Of a stretch of DNA of 64,000 bases, positions 21,753-31,523 are shown piece after piece. A program made the translations under genes and the position numbers. Each line of letters opens with the position of its first letter. Position 1 is the stretch's first letter. Below the pieces are notes generated by a model. It saw only the letters and a list, made by a program, of their open reading frames with translations. It made no database searches and had not been told where the DNA came from. Origin of the DNA: Enterobacter cloacae (GTDB lineage: Bacteria; Pseudomonadota; Gammaproteobacteria; Enterobacterales; Enterobacteriaceae); assembly GCF_013375935.1 (NCBI RefSeq), contig NZ_CP056117.1, positions 248,001 through 312,000 on the forward strand. The letters are read 5' to 3'.

Positions 21753-22738
21753 TGAAACCGCATCGTGTGGCGATCACCCCCGGCGAACCCGCCGGGATTG
21801 GGCCTGACCTTGTCGTCCAGCTTGCCCAGCGCAGCTGGCCGGTAGAGCTGGTTGTCTGCGCCGATGCAGCACTGTTACAGGACCGGGCAACGTTGCTCGG
21901 TCTGCCCTTAACGCTTATCCCCTACGTCGAAGGCCAACAGCCTGCACCGCAGCAGGCGGGTACCCTCACCCTGCTTTCGGTTCCGCTTCGCGCCCCGGCT
22001 GTTCCCGGTGAGTTAAACCCTGGAAACGGCCACTACGTTGTCGAGACGCTGGCGCGCGCCTGTGACGGCTGTCTGAACGGTGAATTTGCCGCTCTGATCA
22101 CCGGACCGGTGCACAAAGGGGTTATCAACGACGCGGGCATTCCGTTTACCGGGCATACCGAATTTTTCGAAGAGCGCTCGCACAGCCCGAAAGTGGTGAT
22201 GATGCTGGCAACCGAAGAAATGCGCGTAGCCCTGGTGACGACTCACCTGCCCATCAAAGCGATTCCGGACGCCATTACGCCTGAACTTCTGCGCGAAATT
22301 ATTGGGATTTTGCATCACGATTTGCAAACCAAATTCGGCATCCCGCAGCCCCATGTCCTCGTCTGCGGCCTGAATCCGCACGCGGGCGAAGGCGGACATA
22401 TGGGAACCGAAGAGATCGACACCATCATTCCGGTGCTCGAGGAAATGCGGGCGAAGGGAATGAACCTCAGCGGGCCACTGCCTGCCGACACCCTTTTCCA
22501 GCCCAAATACCTGGATAATGCCGACGCCGTGCTCGCGATGTACCACGATCAGGGCCTGCCCGTGCTAAAATACCAGGGCTTTGGCCGCGGTGTGAACATC
22601 ACCCTCGGTTTACCCTTTATTCGAACGTCCGTTGACCACGGTACTGCGCTGGATCTGGCAGGCCGGGGAAAAGCGGATGTCGGCAGTTTTATTACGGCGC
22701 TTAATCTCGCCATCAAAATGATTGTTAATACTCAATGA
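21752..22738 (+). CDS. pdxA: 4-hydroxythreonine-4-phosphate dehydrogenase
   Basis: NAD-dependent, metal-requiring enzyme of the DXP-dependent vitamin B6 pathway. It has 328 residues (E. coli about 329). The conserved start [15 protein letters not shown] is at residues 4-18, and metal-ligand histidines are seen in ITGPVHKG / TGHTEFF and in the MYHDQGLP segment. It overlaps surA by one base and rsmA by four (ATGA), so it belongs to a tight transcription unit. Confidence 0.96.
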   Translation: MKPHRVAITPGEPAGIGPDLVVQLAQRSWPVELVVCADAALLQDRATLLGLPLTLIPYVEGQQPAPQQAGTLTLLSVPLRAPAVPGELNPGNGHYVVETLARACDGCLNGEFAALITGPVHKGVINDAGIPFTGHTEFFEERSHSPKVVMMLATEEMRVALVTTHLPIKAIPDAITPELLREIIGILHHDLQTKFGIPQPHVLVCGLNPHAGEGGHMGTEEIDTIIPVLEEMRAKGMNLSGPLPADTLFQPKYLDNADAVLAMYHDQGLPVLKYQGFGRGVNITLGLPFIRTSVDHGTALDLAGRGKADVGSFITALNLAIKMIVNTQ

Positions 22739-23556
22739 CTAATCGAGTCCATCAGGGCCACTTAGCCCGTAAACGCTTCGGGCAAAACTTTTTAAACGAT
22801 CAGTTTGTGATCGACAGTATCGTCTCTGCCATTAATCCGCAGAAAGGCCAGGCCATGGTCGAAATCGGCCCGGGTCTTGCCGCGCTGACCGAGCCGGTAG
22901 GCGAACGTCTGGACGAACTGACCGTTATCGAACTCGACCGCGATCTGGCCGCGCGTCTGCAAACGCACCCATTCCTGGGGCCAAAGCTGACGATCTATCA
23001 GCAAGATGCGATGACCATGAACTTTGGCGAACTGTCAGAAAAAATGGGCCAGCCGCTGCGCGTGTTCGGTAACCTGCCGTACAATATCTCCACCCCGCTG
23101 ATGTTCCATCTGTTTAGCTATACTGATGCCATTGCCGACATGCACTTCATGTTGCAAAAAGAGGTCGTTAACCGTCTGGTTGCAGGCCCGAACAGTAAAG
23201 CGTATGGTCGTTTAAGCGTGATGGCGCAGTATTACTGCAACGTGATCCCGGTATTAGAAGTACCGCCTTCCGCGTTTACGCCACCACCAAAAGTGGATTC
23301 TGCGGTTGTGCGCCTGGTGCCGCATAAAACGATGCCGTACCCGGTGAAAGACCTGCGCGTGCTGAGCCGCATCACCACGGAAGCCTTTAACCAGCGCCGG
23401 AAAACGATTCGTAACAGCCTTGGCAATCTGTTTACCGTTGAAGTGTTAGCTGAGTTGGGCATCGACCCGGCAATGCGAGCGGAGAACATTTCCGTAGAGC
23501 AGTACTGCAAGCTGGCTAATTACATCAGCGACAATGCGCCGCCGAAGGAGAGCTAA
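22735..23556 (+). CDS. rsmA: 16S rRNA dimethyladenosine transferase
   Basis: SAM-dependent enzyme (KsgA) that dimethylates the two adjacent adenosines near the 3' end of 16S rRNA during late 30S assembly. It has 273 residues, as in E. coli. Motifs include GQNFLND near residue 16, the SAM-binding [11 protein letters not shown] near 43, and the catalytic NLPYNIST near 113. The ATG at 22735 overlaps the pdxA stop by four bases. apaG follows after 3 bases. Confidence 0.97.
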   Translation: MTNRVHQGHLARKRFGQNFLNDQFVIDSIVSAINPQKGQAMVEIGPGLAALTEPVGERLDELTVIELDRDLAARLQTHPFLGPKLTIYQQDAMTMNFGELSEKMGQPLRVFGNLPYNISTPLMFHLFSYTDAIADMHFMLQKEVVNRLVAGPNSKAYGRLSVMAQYYCNVIPVLEVPPSAFTPPPKVDSAVVRLVPHKTMPYPVKDLRVLSRITTEAFNQRRKTIRNSLGNLFTVEVLAELGIDPAMRAENISVEQYCKLANYISDNAPPKES

Positions 23557-23559
23557 GCC

Positions 23560-23937
23560 ATGATTGATTCGCCCCGCGTCTGTGTTCAGGTTCAAAGCGT
23601 CTACATTGAGTCCCAATCCACACCGGATGAAGAACGTTTTGTCTTTGCTTATACCGTAACCATTCGCAATCTGGGGCGGATGCCTGTGCAGCTGCTCGGG
23701 CGCTACTGGCTTATCACCAACGGCAATGGCCGTGAAATTGAAGTCCAGGGCGAAGGTGTGGTCGGTGAACAACCTCATATCGCCCCTGGCGAAGAGTATC
23801 AGTACACCAGCGGCGCGGTGATTGAGACGCCGCTGGGTACCATGCAGGGCCATTACGAAATGGTCGATGCCGACGGTAATGCCTTCCGCATTGCCATTCC
23901 TGTGTTCCGTCTCGCCGTTCCTACACTTATTCATTAA
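23560..23937 (+). CDS. apaG: ApaG domain protein
   Basis: A 125-residue protein, as in E. coli, with the fibronectin-III-like ApaG/DUF525 fold. It shows the family signatures [13 protein letters not shown] near residue 46 and [17 protein letters not shown] near 68-84. Its precise biochemical role is unsettled; related domains occur in an F-box protein and in a polymerase-interacting protein. It lies between rsmA and apaH with gaps of 3 and 4 bases, so it is cotranscribed. Confidence 0.95.
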   Translation: MIDSPRVCVQVQSVYIESQSTPDEERFVFAYTVTIRNLGRMPVQLLGRYWLITNGNGREIEVQGEGVVGEQPHIAPGEEYQYTSGAVIETPLGTMQGHYEMVDADGNAFRIAIPVFRLAVPTLIH

Positions 23938-23941
23938 TCTA

Positions 23942-24790
23942 ATGGCTACATATCTGATTGGCGACGTTCACGGTTGCTACGATGAACTGATCGCATTATT
24001 AAAGCAGGTCGACTTTACCCCGGCGCAGGACACGCTCTGGTTAACGGGCGATTTAGTGGCACGCGGCCCCGGCTCCCTCGACGTCCTTCGCTATGTTAAA
24101 TCTCTGGGCGACAGCGTGCGGCTGGTGCTGGGTAACCACGATCTTCATCTGCTTGCCGTTTACGCCGGGATCAGCCGCAATAAGCCGAAAGATCGCGTTA
24201 CCCCTCTGCTGGAGGCGCCGGATGCGGACGAATTGCTTAACTGGCTGCGCCGCCAGCCGCTGCTCCAGATTGATGAAGAGAAAAAGCTGGTGATGGCCCA
24301 TGCCGGCATCACGCCTCAGTGGGATCTTGAGACGGCAAAAATCTGCGCGCGCGACGCTGAAGCGGTTCTGGCGAGCGACTCCTACCCGTTCTTCCTTGAT
24401 GCCATGTACGGCGATATGCCGAACAACTGGAGCGAGGATCTCAGCGGTCTGGCGCGGCTGCGTTTTATCACCAACGCGTTTACGCGGATGCGCTACTGTT
24501 TCCCGAACGGACAGCTGGATATGTATTGCAAAGACACGCCGGAAAATGCGCCTGCGCCGCTTAAGCCGTGGTTTGCCATCCCGGGCCCCGTGGCTGATGA
24601 ATACAGTATTGTGTTCGGGCACTGGGCATCGCTGGAGGGGAAAGGTACGCCGGAAAATATATATGCGCTGGACACCGGATGCTGCTGGGGAGGGGATCTA
24701 ACCTGCTTACGCTGGGAAGATAAACGTTATTTTGTGCAGCCGTCCAACCGACAGCTGGATCTGGGAGAAGGCGAGGCCGTTGCCTCCTGA
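23942..24790 (+). CDS. apaH: Bis(5'-nucleosyl)-tetraphosphatase (symmetrical)
   Basis: Hydrolyses Ap4A to two ADP, and in E. coli also removes Np4 caps from RNA. The ATG at 23942 gives [16 protein letters not shown] and 282 residues (E. coli about 280). The metallophosphatase motifs are GDVHG (residues 7-11), [15 protein letters not shown] and [10 protein letters not shown] farther upstream ATG at 23822 is inside apaG and rejected. It converges on folA. Confidence 0.96.
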   Translation: MATYLIGDVHGCYDELIALLKQVDFTPAQDTLWLTGDLVARGPGSLDVLRYVKSLGDSVRLVLGNHDLHLLAVYAGISRNKPKDRVTPLLEAPDADELLNWLRRQPLLQIDEEKKLVMAHAGITPQWDLETAKICARDAEAVLASDSYPFFLDAMYGDMPNNWSEDLSGLARLRFITNAFTRMRYCFPNGQLDMYCKDTPENAPAPLKPWFAIPGPVADEYSIVFGHWASLEGKGTPENIYALDTGCCWGGDLTCLRWEDKRYFVQPSNRQLDLGEGEAVAS

Positions 24791-24800
24791 ATAATCCGCT

Positions 24801-24829
24801 TCCCCTCACCCCAGCCAGGGGTGAGGGGA
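24801..24829. terminator. Hairpin between convergent apaH and folA
   Basis: TCCCCTCACCCC (24801-24812) pairs perfectly with GGGGTGAGGGGA (24818-24829) around a 5-base loop, in the 47-bp gap between the two stop codons. T runs are absent, so a hairpin-only or repeat-type transcript end is likely. The CCCTCACCC sequence resembles the start of the element at 4738-4769. Confidence 0.65.
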
Positions 24830-24837
24830 ACTATCGC

Positions 24838-25355
<518 letters not shown>

Positions 25356-25431
25356 CGGAAAGCTTAATCTTTCGTCGACTGGCGGCAGGGTAAAGAATCA
25401 GAAATTTTTTAATATTGCTGGCAACTCCTCT

Positions 25432-27297
25432 TCACGCAGACGGTTTACTCTCCGGTTCATCGGCAGGATCGCCGGTATGCTTGCCCTCTTCCGTCCCTTG
25501 CCAGCCGTGACGCTGTACCAGCGACAGGTGATTACGATCCTCGTTAATAATTTCCGTCAGCATGGTGCTGGTGCGCTTGAACACCGCCGCACGCTCGGAT
25601 GCCGTACTGCTGGCCATCGCCACCATCTCTTCCACCATGTCAGTATTAAAACGACGGAACAGATCGGCACGTTCACGCGCTTCATACGCGCCAAGCCCCA
25701 GGCTTTCCAGCGCCATGCGGCCAGACTTGAGCGCACCTTCGAAGGTTTCACGCTCTGGCGCGGCCACCCCTGCCTGGCGCAGCTGGATGTAATGATCCAC
25801 ATCGCGCGCGCGCGAGATGATCGTCAGATGCGGGAAGTGCTCTTTGACAAGCTCTACCAGCTGCATGCTGGCCTGCGGATCGTCGATGGCGTTAATCAGC
25901 ACTTCAGCCTTCGCCGCCCCCGCCGACTCGAGCAGGTCGACGCGGGTCGCATCGCCGTAAAAGACCTTCATGTCGAATTTACGCAGCGTATCAACATGGT
26001 CGGGATCGTGATCGAGGATAACCATTTTCACACCGCTGGAGAGCAGTAAACGGCCGGTAATCTGTCCGAAGCGGCCGAAGCCCGCGACAATCACGCGCGG
26101 CTGCTCCTCGTCGATCTCATCGACTTCGCGCTCCTGTTCGCTGCCGGTTTTTTCCAGACGCGTCAGCAGGACCAGCAGGACCGGCGTTGCGGCCATCGAC
26201 AGCGCAACCGCCAGCGTCAGCGCTTTTGCCCATTCCGGATCGAGCACGTTGGCCATCTGCGCGGCACCAAAGACCACGAACGCAAATTCACTCCCCTGCC
26301 CCAGCAGCACGGCAAACCAGCGGCGCTGCGGCTTTGGCACGTTCAACGGGCGAGCAATAAGCCACAGCATACCCATCTTTATGACCAGGAAGCCCACCAG
26401 CAGAATGACGATCCGCAGGGGATGCGTCACCAGCGTACCGAAGTCGATCGACATCCCGACGCCGATGAAAAATAGCCCCAGCAGCAGCCCTTTAAACGGC
26501 TCAATATCGCTTTCCAGCGCATGCCGGTATTCGGAGCTAGCCAGCAACACCCCGGCGAGGAAGGCCCCCATCGCCATCGACAGCCCGGCCTCTTCCAGCA
26601 GCAGGCCAAAGCCAAACACCAGGAATAACGCCACGGCGCTGAACACCTCGCGCAGGCCGGAGCGCGCCACAAAGCGCAGCAGCGGCCGCGTTACGTAACG
26701 CCCCAGCAGAATAACCAGCGCCAGCGCGCCGACCACCTTCAGCGCCGAAAGGGCAAACGCCCCCATCGTCGTCGAGGCGCCGCTGGCTGCCAGCAGCGGG
26801 ATCATCGCCACCAGCGGGATTGCGGCAATATCCTGGAACAGCAGCACGGAGAAGGCGCTACGGCCCATTTGCGTCACCGTCAGGTTACGCTCGTTCATTG
26901 CCTGCATGGCAATCGCCGTTGAGGAGAGCGCCAGCGTCATGCCGATAAGCTCCGCGACTTTCCACTCCATGCCCAGCAGAATGCAGGACCCGCCGAGCAG
27001 CAGACCGCAGGCCAACATTTGCAGAGCACCGCCTCCAAATACCGAGGCGCGCAGTTTCCACAGGCGCTGCGGATCGAGCTCCAGGCCAATCACGAACAGC
27101 ATCAGCACAACGCCAATTTCAGCGAAATGGAGAATCGCTTCTGCATCCGTGACCAGACGAAAACCCCACGGCCCGATGACGCAGCCAGCAATCAGATAGC
27201 CGAGAACCGAGCCCAGCCCCAGGCGTACCGCCACGGGCACAATCAGCGCCGCCGCGCCGAGGTAAATCAGCGCCTGTATTAGCGTATGGCTATCCAT
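25432..27297 (-). CDS. kefC: Glutathione-gated potassium/proton antiporter KefC
   Basis: CPA2-family K+ efflux system held closed by glutathione and opened by glutathione-electrophile adducts. The ATG at 27297 gives [14 protein letters not shown] and 621 residues (E. coli 620). The Na+/H+-exchanger membrane domain with about 12 segments covers residues 5-380. The KTN (TrkA-N) domain begins with a Rossmann motif, [12 protein letters not shown], near 403-414. A C-terminal Glu/Lys-rich tail ([11 protein letters not shown]) follows. The start codon overlaps the end of kefF by 8 bases, so the ancillary subunit and channel are coupled. Confidence 0.96.
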   Translation of the reverse strand: MDSHTLIQALIYLGAAALIVPVAVRLGLGSVLGYLIAGCVIGPWGFRLVTDAEAILHFAEIGVVLMLFVIGLELDPQRLWKLRASVFGGGALQMLACGLLLGGSCILLGMEWKVAELIGMTLALSSTAIAMQAMNERNLTVTQMGRSAFSVLLFQDIAAIPLVAMIPLLAASGASTTMGAFALSALKVVGALALVILLGRYVTRPLLRFVARSGLREVFSAVALFLVFGFGLLLEEAGLSMAMGAFLAGVLLASSEYRHALESDIEPFKGLLLGLFFIGVGMSIDFGTLVTHPLRIVILLVGFLVIKMGMLWLIARPLNVPKPQRRWFAVLLGQGSEFAFVVFGAAQMANVLDPEWAKALTLAVALSMAATPVLLVLLTRLEKTGSEQEREVDEIDEEQPRVIVAGFGRFGQITGRLLLSSGVKMVILDHDPDHVDTLRKFDMKVFYGDATRVDLLESAGAAKAEVLINAIDDPQASMQLVELVKEHFPHLTIISRARDVDHYIQLRQAGVAAPERETFEGALKSGRMALESLGLGAYEARERADLFRRFNTDMVEEMVAMASSTASERAAVFKRTSTMLTEIINEDRNHLSLVQRHGWQGTEEGKHTGDPADEPESKPSA

Positions 27298-27820
27298 GAT
27301 GCGTCTCCTGCCATTCAAGTAAGCGTTGTTTATAATGTCGAGCCTGCGCCTGGAGCGTTTCATCGTCGCAGACAAACGTGCAGTGCATGGCAAAAGGCGG
27401 GAGCCAGTTCAGGCCACAGTAGAGGGCCGTCGCCTGTAGCGGCTGTGCCAGCACGTCAAACCCCGGAAACGCGCCGATAGAAAAATGGCTTTCACCACCG
27501 CCGGTAGTGACCGCCCACATCAGGCTTTTCCCTTTTAGCGCATTGCCGTTATGACCATACGCCCAGCCGTGAGAAAAGACTTTATCGATCCACAGCTTCA
27601 GGAGCGGGGGCACGCTGTACCACTGCATGGGATGCTGCCAGATAATCAGATCGGCACGGGAGAGCGCCTCCTGTTCGGCGGCGACATCGATATTAAAGTC
27701 GGGATAAAGTTGATAGAGGGAACGTATCTCTACGTTATCAAGCGTCCTTACCTGTTCAAGCATCCGTTTATTCGCATGCGAATGGTGCGGATAAGGATGC
27801 GCGTAAATTATTAGAATCAT
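27290..27820 (-). CDS. kefF: KefC ancillary oxidoreductase KefF
   Basis: Flavodoxin-like quinone oxidoreductase needed for full KefC activity. It has 176 residues, as in E. coli. The N-terminal [13 protein letters not shown] phosphate/FMN-binding loop is at residues 2-14. The [19 protein letters not shown] segment near residue 80, with the adjacent GWAYG and TTGGGE loops, is typical of the NQO1/MdaB group. First gene of the kefFC pair. The upstream gap is shared with the divergent autotransporter. Confidence 0.96.
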   Translation of the reverse strand: MILIIYAHPYPHHSHANKRMLEQVRTLDNVEIRSLYQLYPDFNIDVAAEQEALSRADLIIWQHPMQWYSVPPLLKLWIDKVFSHGWAYGHNGNALKGKSLMWAVTTGGGESHFSIGAFPGFDVLAQPLQATALYCGLNWLPPFAMHCTFVCDDETLQAQARHYKQRLLEWQETHHG

Positions 27821-28192
27821 GAATGGGCCTGTCTTCTTCTATTCTTGTAGCAGTGAGTGTAGACAGTTACCTTCCCGACTGAAAGGGGTTAACGAGCGCC
27901 TTAAAGCAAAACGCAATTTTTGGCAATCGACGCCGCCATGCCATTTTGCTGGCGCGAAAGTAAAAAACGACGGACTAAATAAATTCACCCCATAAAATAA
28001 AAACAATAACTCATATAATTAACCGATATTTTTAGATTGTCTTAACTCATTATTTAACAAATCAACCTGTACATAAACCCTTGAAAAATTAATAATTTTA
28101 TGCTCTGTTTTTTGAGCTCACTCTTTAACGCGGTCAATATACATTTTCACCCACGTTACCTGATGTTCCTTCTCACTCAAATGGATGTGTAC
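27821..28192. other. Intergenic region between kefF and the autotransporter gene
   Basis: This 372-bp gap separates two divergent genes, so both promoters should lie here. From about 27960 onward it is clearly richer in A and T than the neighbouring core genes, with runs such as AAATAAAAACAATAA. A TATAAT at 28014-28019 is a possible -10 for the autotransporter, but no good -35 is spaced to it. No gene, RNA or repeat was recognised. Confidence 0.5.
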
Positions 28193-31102
28193 ATGAGCAA
28201 CAAATTCTTCACATTAAATAATACAACCCAAAGTCTTGGGAAGCTATTTCCTGCCTTGTTGATATGCACCCCAGCAGTTGCGTTTTCTGCAACTATTGAA
28301 CAATCAACGTCTGTTCCGCAAACCTTTTCAGACGATGCTGAATACGTTATCAATAAAGACGTCACAATTTCCTCCGCCGGTAGTGAAGCGGCCGTGACCG
28401 TATCAGGTTTTACTGTCACCAAAGCCACTAACCAGGGGAATATTTCCGGTACCGGAAATGGACTCGATATTAATACTGGCGCACAGCATGTTGAAGTGAA
28501 TAACGAGGAAGGTGCCACAATCACCTCCACAACGGGCACTGCCGTTAATATTGAATCCATGCAGGGGGAAATTAACAACAGTGGCAAAATAACTGCTTTT
28601 GAGAATGGTATTTTAGTTAGCGAAAATTCCTCCGCAGTAAATATCACCAACAGTGCCTCTGGGATTATTAAAGGTAAAACGGGACTTAATGCACTTACAG
28701 GCGTAGCCATTAATAATGCGGGTACAATCACTGGTACAGGTGGCGATGGAATAGCCTTGAGTGATGGCAATACTAAAGTCATTAATACTGGTGACGTGCA
28801 GGGCGCTCAGAACGGCATCCATGTAACGGATAATGCAAAAGTAGATATAACCAATAGCAGTTTTATCGGCGGCGGCAATACAGCAGTACTGTTTGCAAGT
28901 AGTAAAAATAACACCCTTGTTCTTAATACTGGCTCCTCCCTGGTCGGTGACGTTATTTCCACAAATTCAACAGGGAACACCCTGACCCTGATCGGCACCG
29001 GTACGGAAGACAGTAACTTCGTTGGGCTGAATGAAGGCGAGGGCTTTGCCAGCGTCAAAATGAACGGTGAGAACTGGACGCTTACGGGCGATCTCGACAT
29101 TATCGGCACCGATGATTCTCTGCAAGTGAATAGCGGTGATTTAACGCTAGCGGGTACCGTCTCTAATAGCGGTAATACCCTGGTTGCAAACGACAGCACG
29201 TTACGATTAGGCGATGGTAAAAATACCGCCAGCCTTAGCGGTGGTCTGGAAAACAACGGTACCGTCATTTTCAATCAGGGCAGCGATTTCTCCTTTGCCA
29301 CCAGCATGACCGGCAGCGGTAACGTAGAGAAAGCGGATTCCAACACCCTGACGCTGACGGGTAACAACAGCTACACAGGAAATACGGTCCTGCACGGCGG
29401 CACCACGCTGGTCTCCGCCGGAGCAACGCTCGGCGTCAAAGGCAGCAACGCCACCGTCACCGTGGAAAACGGTGCAACCTTTGCTACCGCAGGCGAAGTT
29501 AACAACAACGTCGCCGTTCTTACCGGCGGTACGCTGGCAGCGTGGAATGCGATTGCGGGTAACACGACGCTAAGGGATGCCGGATTTGATACGGTGAACG
29601 GCAACGTGACGAACGGCGGCACGCTGCTGCTCAGCGCGGACGATCGTAGCGTTGGTAATGATTTCACGATTAACGGCGACTACACCGGTTCTGACGGCAG
29701 CCAGATTGTGATGAACAGCACTGTGGGTAAAGATGATGCGCCAACCGACCACCTCACCATTACCGGCAGCAGCTTCGGTCAGTCCGGCGTACGCATTACC
29801 AATATTGGTGGCGAAGGCGCGCAAACCGTTAACGGTATGGAAATTGTAAGCGTAGGCGGCAGCTCCGAAGCCCAGCTGACCCTGGCAGCACCGGTTGTTG
29901 CCGGCGCTTATGAATACAACCTTTATCAGCACGACGACGGCAACTGGTACCTGGAATCAAAGGCGACACCTTCTGATGAGCCTTCCGACGGCGGCGATAA
30001 TACCGATGACGGCGGAAATACTGATGATGGCGGCAACGCTGATGGCGGCGGCAATACCGACGATGGTGGAAACACAGACGGCGGTGGCAATACCGATGAT
30101 GGAGGTAATGCTGACGGTGGCGGCAATGCAGATGGCGACAATACCGACAACGGCGGCAGCAATGCCCCGGAAGTGATGGCGCCTGAAGTAGGGGCTTACT
30201 TAGGCAACTACCTTGCCGCACAGAGCATGTTCCTGCATAAGCGCGACGATCGCGACCAGCTTACCTTCCGCAATGAAGACGATCTGAACACCTGGATGTA
30301 CGTTAAGGGTCGCTATCACGAGAACGATGCCGGTGGCGACAAAGTCAGCTACGACACCACGACCACCGTTCTGCAAGTCGGCAGCGATTTCCTGAGCAAG
30401 CCAATGGATAGCGGTATCCTGCATGCCGGCGGCATGTTCGGTGCAGGCCAGGCGAAGACCCACTCGGATGCGAAACACAACGTGCGTGACGCACAGGGTA
30501 AGGTCGATGGCTTCAACGTTGGGCTCTACGCCACCTGGCAGGAAGATCAGAAGTTACGTCTGGGCAGCTACATTGATACCTGGGCCGCCTACAGCTGGTA
30601 CAACAACAAAGTGACCAGCAACCGCAACGATGAAGACTACAACAGCGAAGGTTTTGCCGCGTCTGTTGAGGTCGGCCACGCGTGGATTATCCCGTCTGAA
30701 AACGAACGTACCTGGAAGATCGAGCCGCAGGCACAGGTGATCTACAGCTATCTCGATCAGGAAAATCACACCGATCGTGACGGCGTACGCGTAACCACGC
30801 TGGACAATGACAGCATCTTTGGTCGTCTGGGTGTTAAATCCAGCTACTTCCAGCAGAAGGACGTTAAGGCGTGGCAGCCATACGTGGCGGTTAACTGGCT
30901 GAAAGGTGCGGGTCAGAACGACCTTGCGTTTAACGGCGAGACCGTCAGCAACGATACGCCGGAAGATCGCGGCCAGTTAGAGCTTGGCGTCACCGGCAAC
31001 CTGAACGAAACGACGACCATCTCCCTGCGCGCCAGCGGCGAGTGGGGTGAAAACAGCTACGCCGCTTACGGCGGTCATATCCTGTTAAACCACCGCTGGT
31101 AA
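28193..31102 (+). CDS. Type V autotransporter with Asp/Gly/Asn-repeat linker
   Basis: A secreted or surface-displayed protein of about 969 residues. An N-terminal signal peptide with a hydrophobic core (KLFPALLICTPAVAFS) would be cleaved near residue 30-33. The passenger (about 34-595) is rich in Asn, Gly, Thr and Ser with repeating INNSGKI/NAGTITGTG-like steps, as in a beta-helix, and has an autotransporter-associated repeat near residues 375-420 (TLTLTGNNSYTGNT). A low-complexity linker (599-657) leads to a beta-barrel (about 695-969) ending in NHRW, as expected for BAM recognition. No catalytic protease motif was seen, so adhesion or aggregation is more likely; that is inference. The ATG at 28193 best fits the signal peptide, but 28181 and 28100 are possible. 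The 5' half uses more A/T codons than neighbours. Confidence 0.85.
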   Translation: MSNKFFTLNNTTQSLGKLFPALLICTPAVAFSATIEQSTSVPQTFSDDAEYVINKDVTISSAGSEAAVTVSGFTVTKATNQGNISGTGNGLDINTGAQHVEVNNEEGATITSTTGTAVNIESMQGEINNSGKITAFENGILVSENSSAVNITNSASGIIKGKTGLNALTGVAINNAGTITGTGGDGIALSDGNTKVINTGDVQGAQNGIHVTDNAKVDITNSSFIGGGNTAVLFASSKNNTLVLNTGSSLVGDVISTNSTGNTLTLIGTGTEDSNFVGLNEGEGFASVKMNGENWTLTGDLDIIGTDDSLQVNSGDLTLAGTVSNSGNTLVANDSTLRLGDGKNTASLSGGLENNGTVIFNQGSDFSFATSMTGSGNVEKADSNTLTLTGNNSYTGNTVLHGGTTLVSAGATLGVKGSNATVTVENGATFATAGEVNNNVAVLTGGTLAAWNAIAGNTTLRDAGFDTVNGNVTNGGTLLLSADDRSVGNDFTINGDYTGSDGSQIVMNSTVGKDDAPTDHLTITGSSFGQSGVRITNIGGEGAQTVNGMEIVSVGGSSEAQLTLAAPVVAGAYEYNLYQHDDGNWYLESKATPSDEPSDGGDNTDDGGNTDDGGNADGGGNTDDGGNTDGGGNTDDGGNADGGGNADGDNTDNGGSNAPEVMAPEVGAYLGNYLAAQSMFLHKRDDRDQLTFRNEDDLNTWMYVKGRYHENDAGGDKVSYDTTTTVLQVGSDFLSKPMDSGILHAGGMFGAGQAKTHSDAKHNVRDAQGKVDGFNVGLYATWQEDQKLRLGSYIDTWAAYSWYNNKVTSNRNDEDYNSEGFAASVEVGHAWIIPSENERTWKIEPQAQVIYSYLDQENHTDRDGVRVTTLDNDSIFGRLGVKSSYFQQKDVKAWQPYVAVNWLKGAGQNDLAFNGETVSNDTPEDRGQLELGVTGNLNETTTISLRASGEWGENSYAAYGGHILLNHRW
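29987..30163 (+). repeat. 18-nt tandem repeat encoding an Asp/Gly/Asn linker
   Basis: Within the autotransporter gene, about ten hexapeptide units of the form DDGGNT, DGGGNT, DDGGNA or DGGGNA follow one another, one unit being one residue short (DGDNT). At DNA level this is a degenerate 18-base repeat in frame. It joins passenger to barrel. Repeat-number changes would keep the frame and alter linker length. The aspartates could bind calcium; that is speculation. Confidence 0.88.
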
Positions 31103-31118
31103 TCTGTCAGCATGAAGC

Positions 31119-31150
31119 AAAAAAGCAGTGGCATTCGCCACTGCTTTTTT
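31119..31150. terminator. Bidirectional terminator after the autotransporter gene
   Basis: A 14-bp stem, AAAAAAGCAGTGGC / GCCACTGCTTTTTT, with an ATTC loop lies between the converging autotransporter and lipoprotein genes, starting 16 bases after the first stop. It has a T run on both strands and abuts the stop codon of the lipoprotein gene. Confidence 0.93.
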
Positions 31151-31384
31151 TTAGTTATCCAGCTCACCCATGGATTTAACCTGGTCACGGTTAATCTGCT
31201 CAGTTTGGCCCGTTTCGGCGTTTTTGTACGACACCAGACCGGTATCGTCATCCACCTGCGGCTTCCCGTCAGTGACAATGGTTTTGCCATCGGTAGTTTT
31301 GACGGCCTGGTTGGACGAACAGCCCGCTACGGTGAACATTGCAGTGGCAGCCAGAACGGAAGCGATCAGTAGTTTATTTTGCAT
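31151..31384 (-). CDS. YgdI/YgdR-type small lipoprotein (DUF903)
   Basis: A 77-residue protein with a lipoprotein signal peptide: basic start MQNK, hydrophobic stretch LLIASVLAATAMFTV, and the lipobox VAGC at residues 19-22, with Cys22 as the lipidation site. Ser follows at +2, predicting an outer-membrane location. The mature part (TTDGKTIVTDGKPQVDDDTGLVSY) has the small SH3-like DUF903 fold with the QINRDQVKSM ending typical of YgdI and YgdR. Function of the family is unknown. The gene stands alone between the autotransporter and carB, with the shared terminator at its 3' end. Confidence 0.88.
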   Translation of the reverse strand: MQNKLLIASVLAATAMFTVAGCSSNQAVKTTDGKTIVTDGKPQVDDDTGLVSYKNAETGQTEQINRDQVKSMGELDN

Positions 31385-31490
31385 GGTGTTTTCCCCTGCT
31401 CTCAGTTGAATTTCGTTATCGACCTAACCATTTTAGGCTAACTGACTGAAAGCGGATGAAAAACCAGAAGGTTCCGAAGATGGAAACAGA

Positions 31491-31515
31491 GCCCGGCAAC
31501 CGAACGGTGCCGGGC
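31491..31515 (-). terminator. Hairpin downstream of carB
   Basis: GCCCGGCA (31491-31498) and TGCCGGGC (31508-31515) form an 8-bp GC-rich stem 8 bases past the carB stop, read on the minus strand. The following minus-strand sequence TCTGTTTCCATC is only moderately T-rich, so efficiency is uncertain. Confidence 0.6.
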
Positions 31516-31523
31516 AATTTGTC

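Noticed and set aside
27821-28192. Possible small RNA in the AT-rich kefF-autotransporter gap
   Set aside because: No paired promoter and terminator could be placed, and no conserved stem was seen.
29926-30221. Pro/Ser- or Arg/His-rich frames opposite the autotransporter repeat
   Set aside because: They are reverse readings of the 18-nt repeat and carry no start context or homology.
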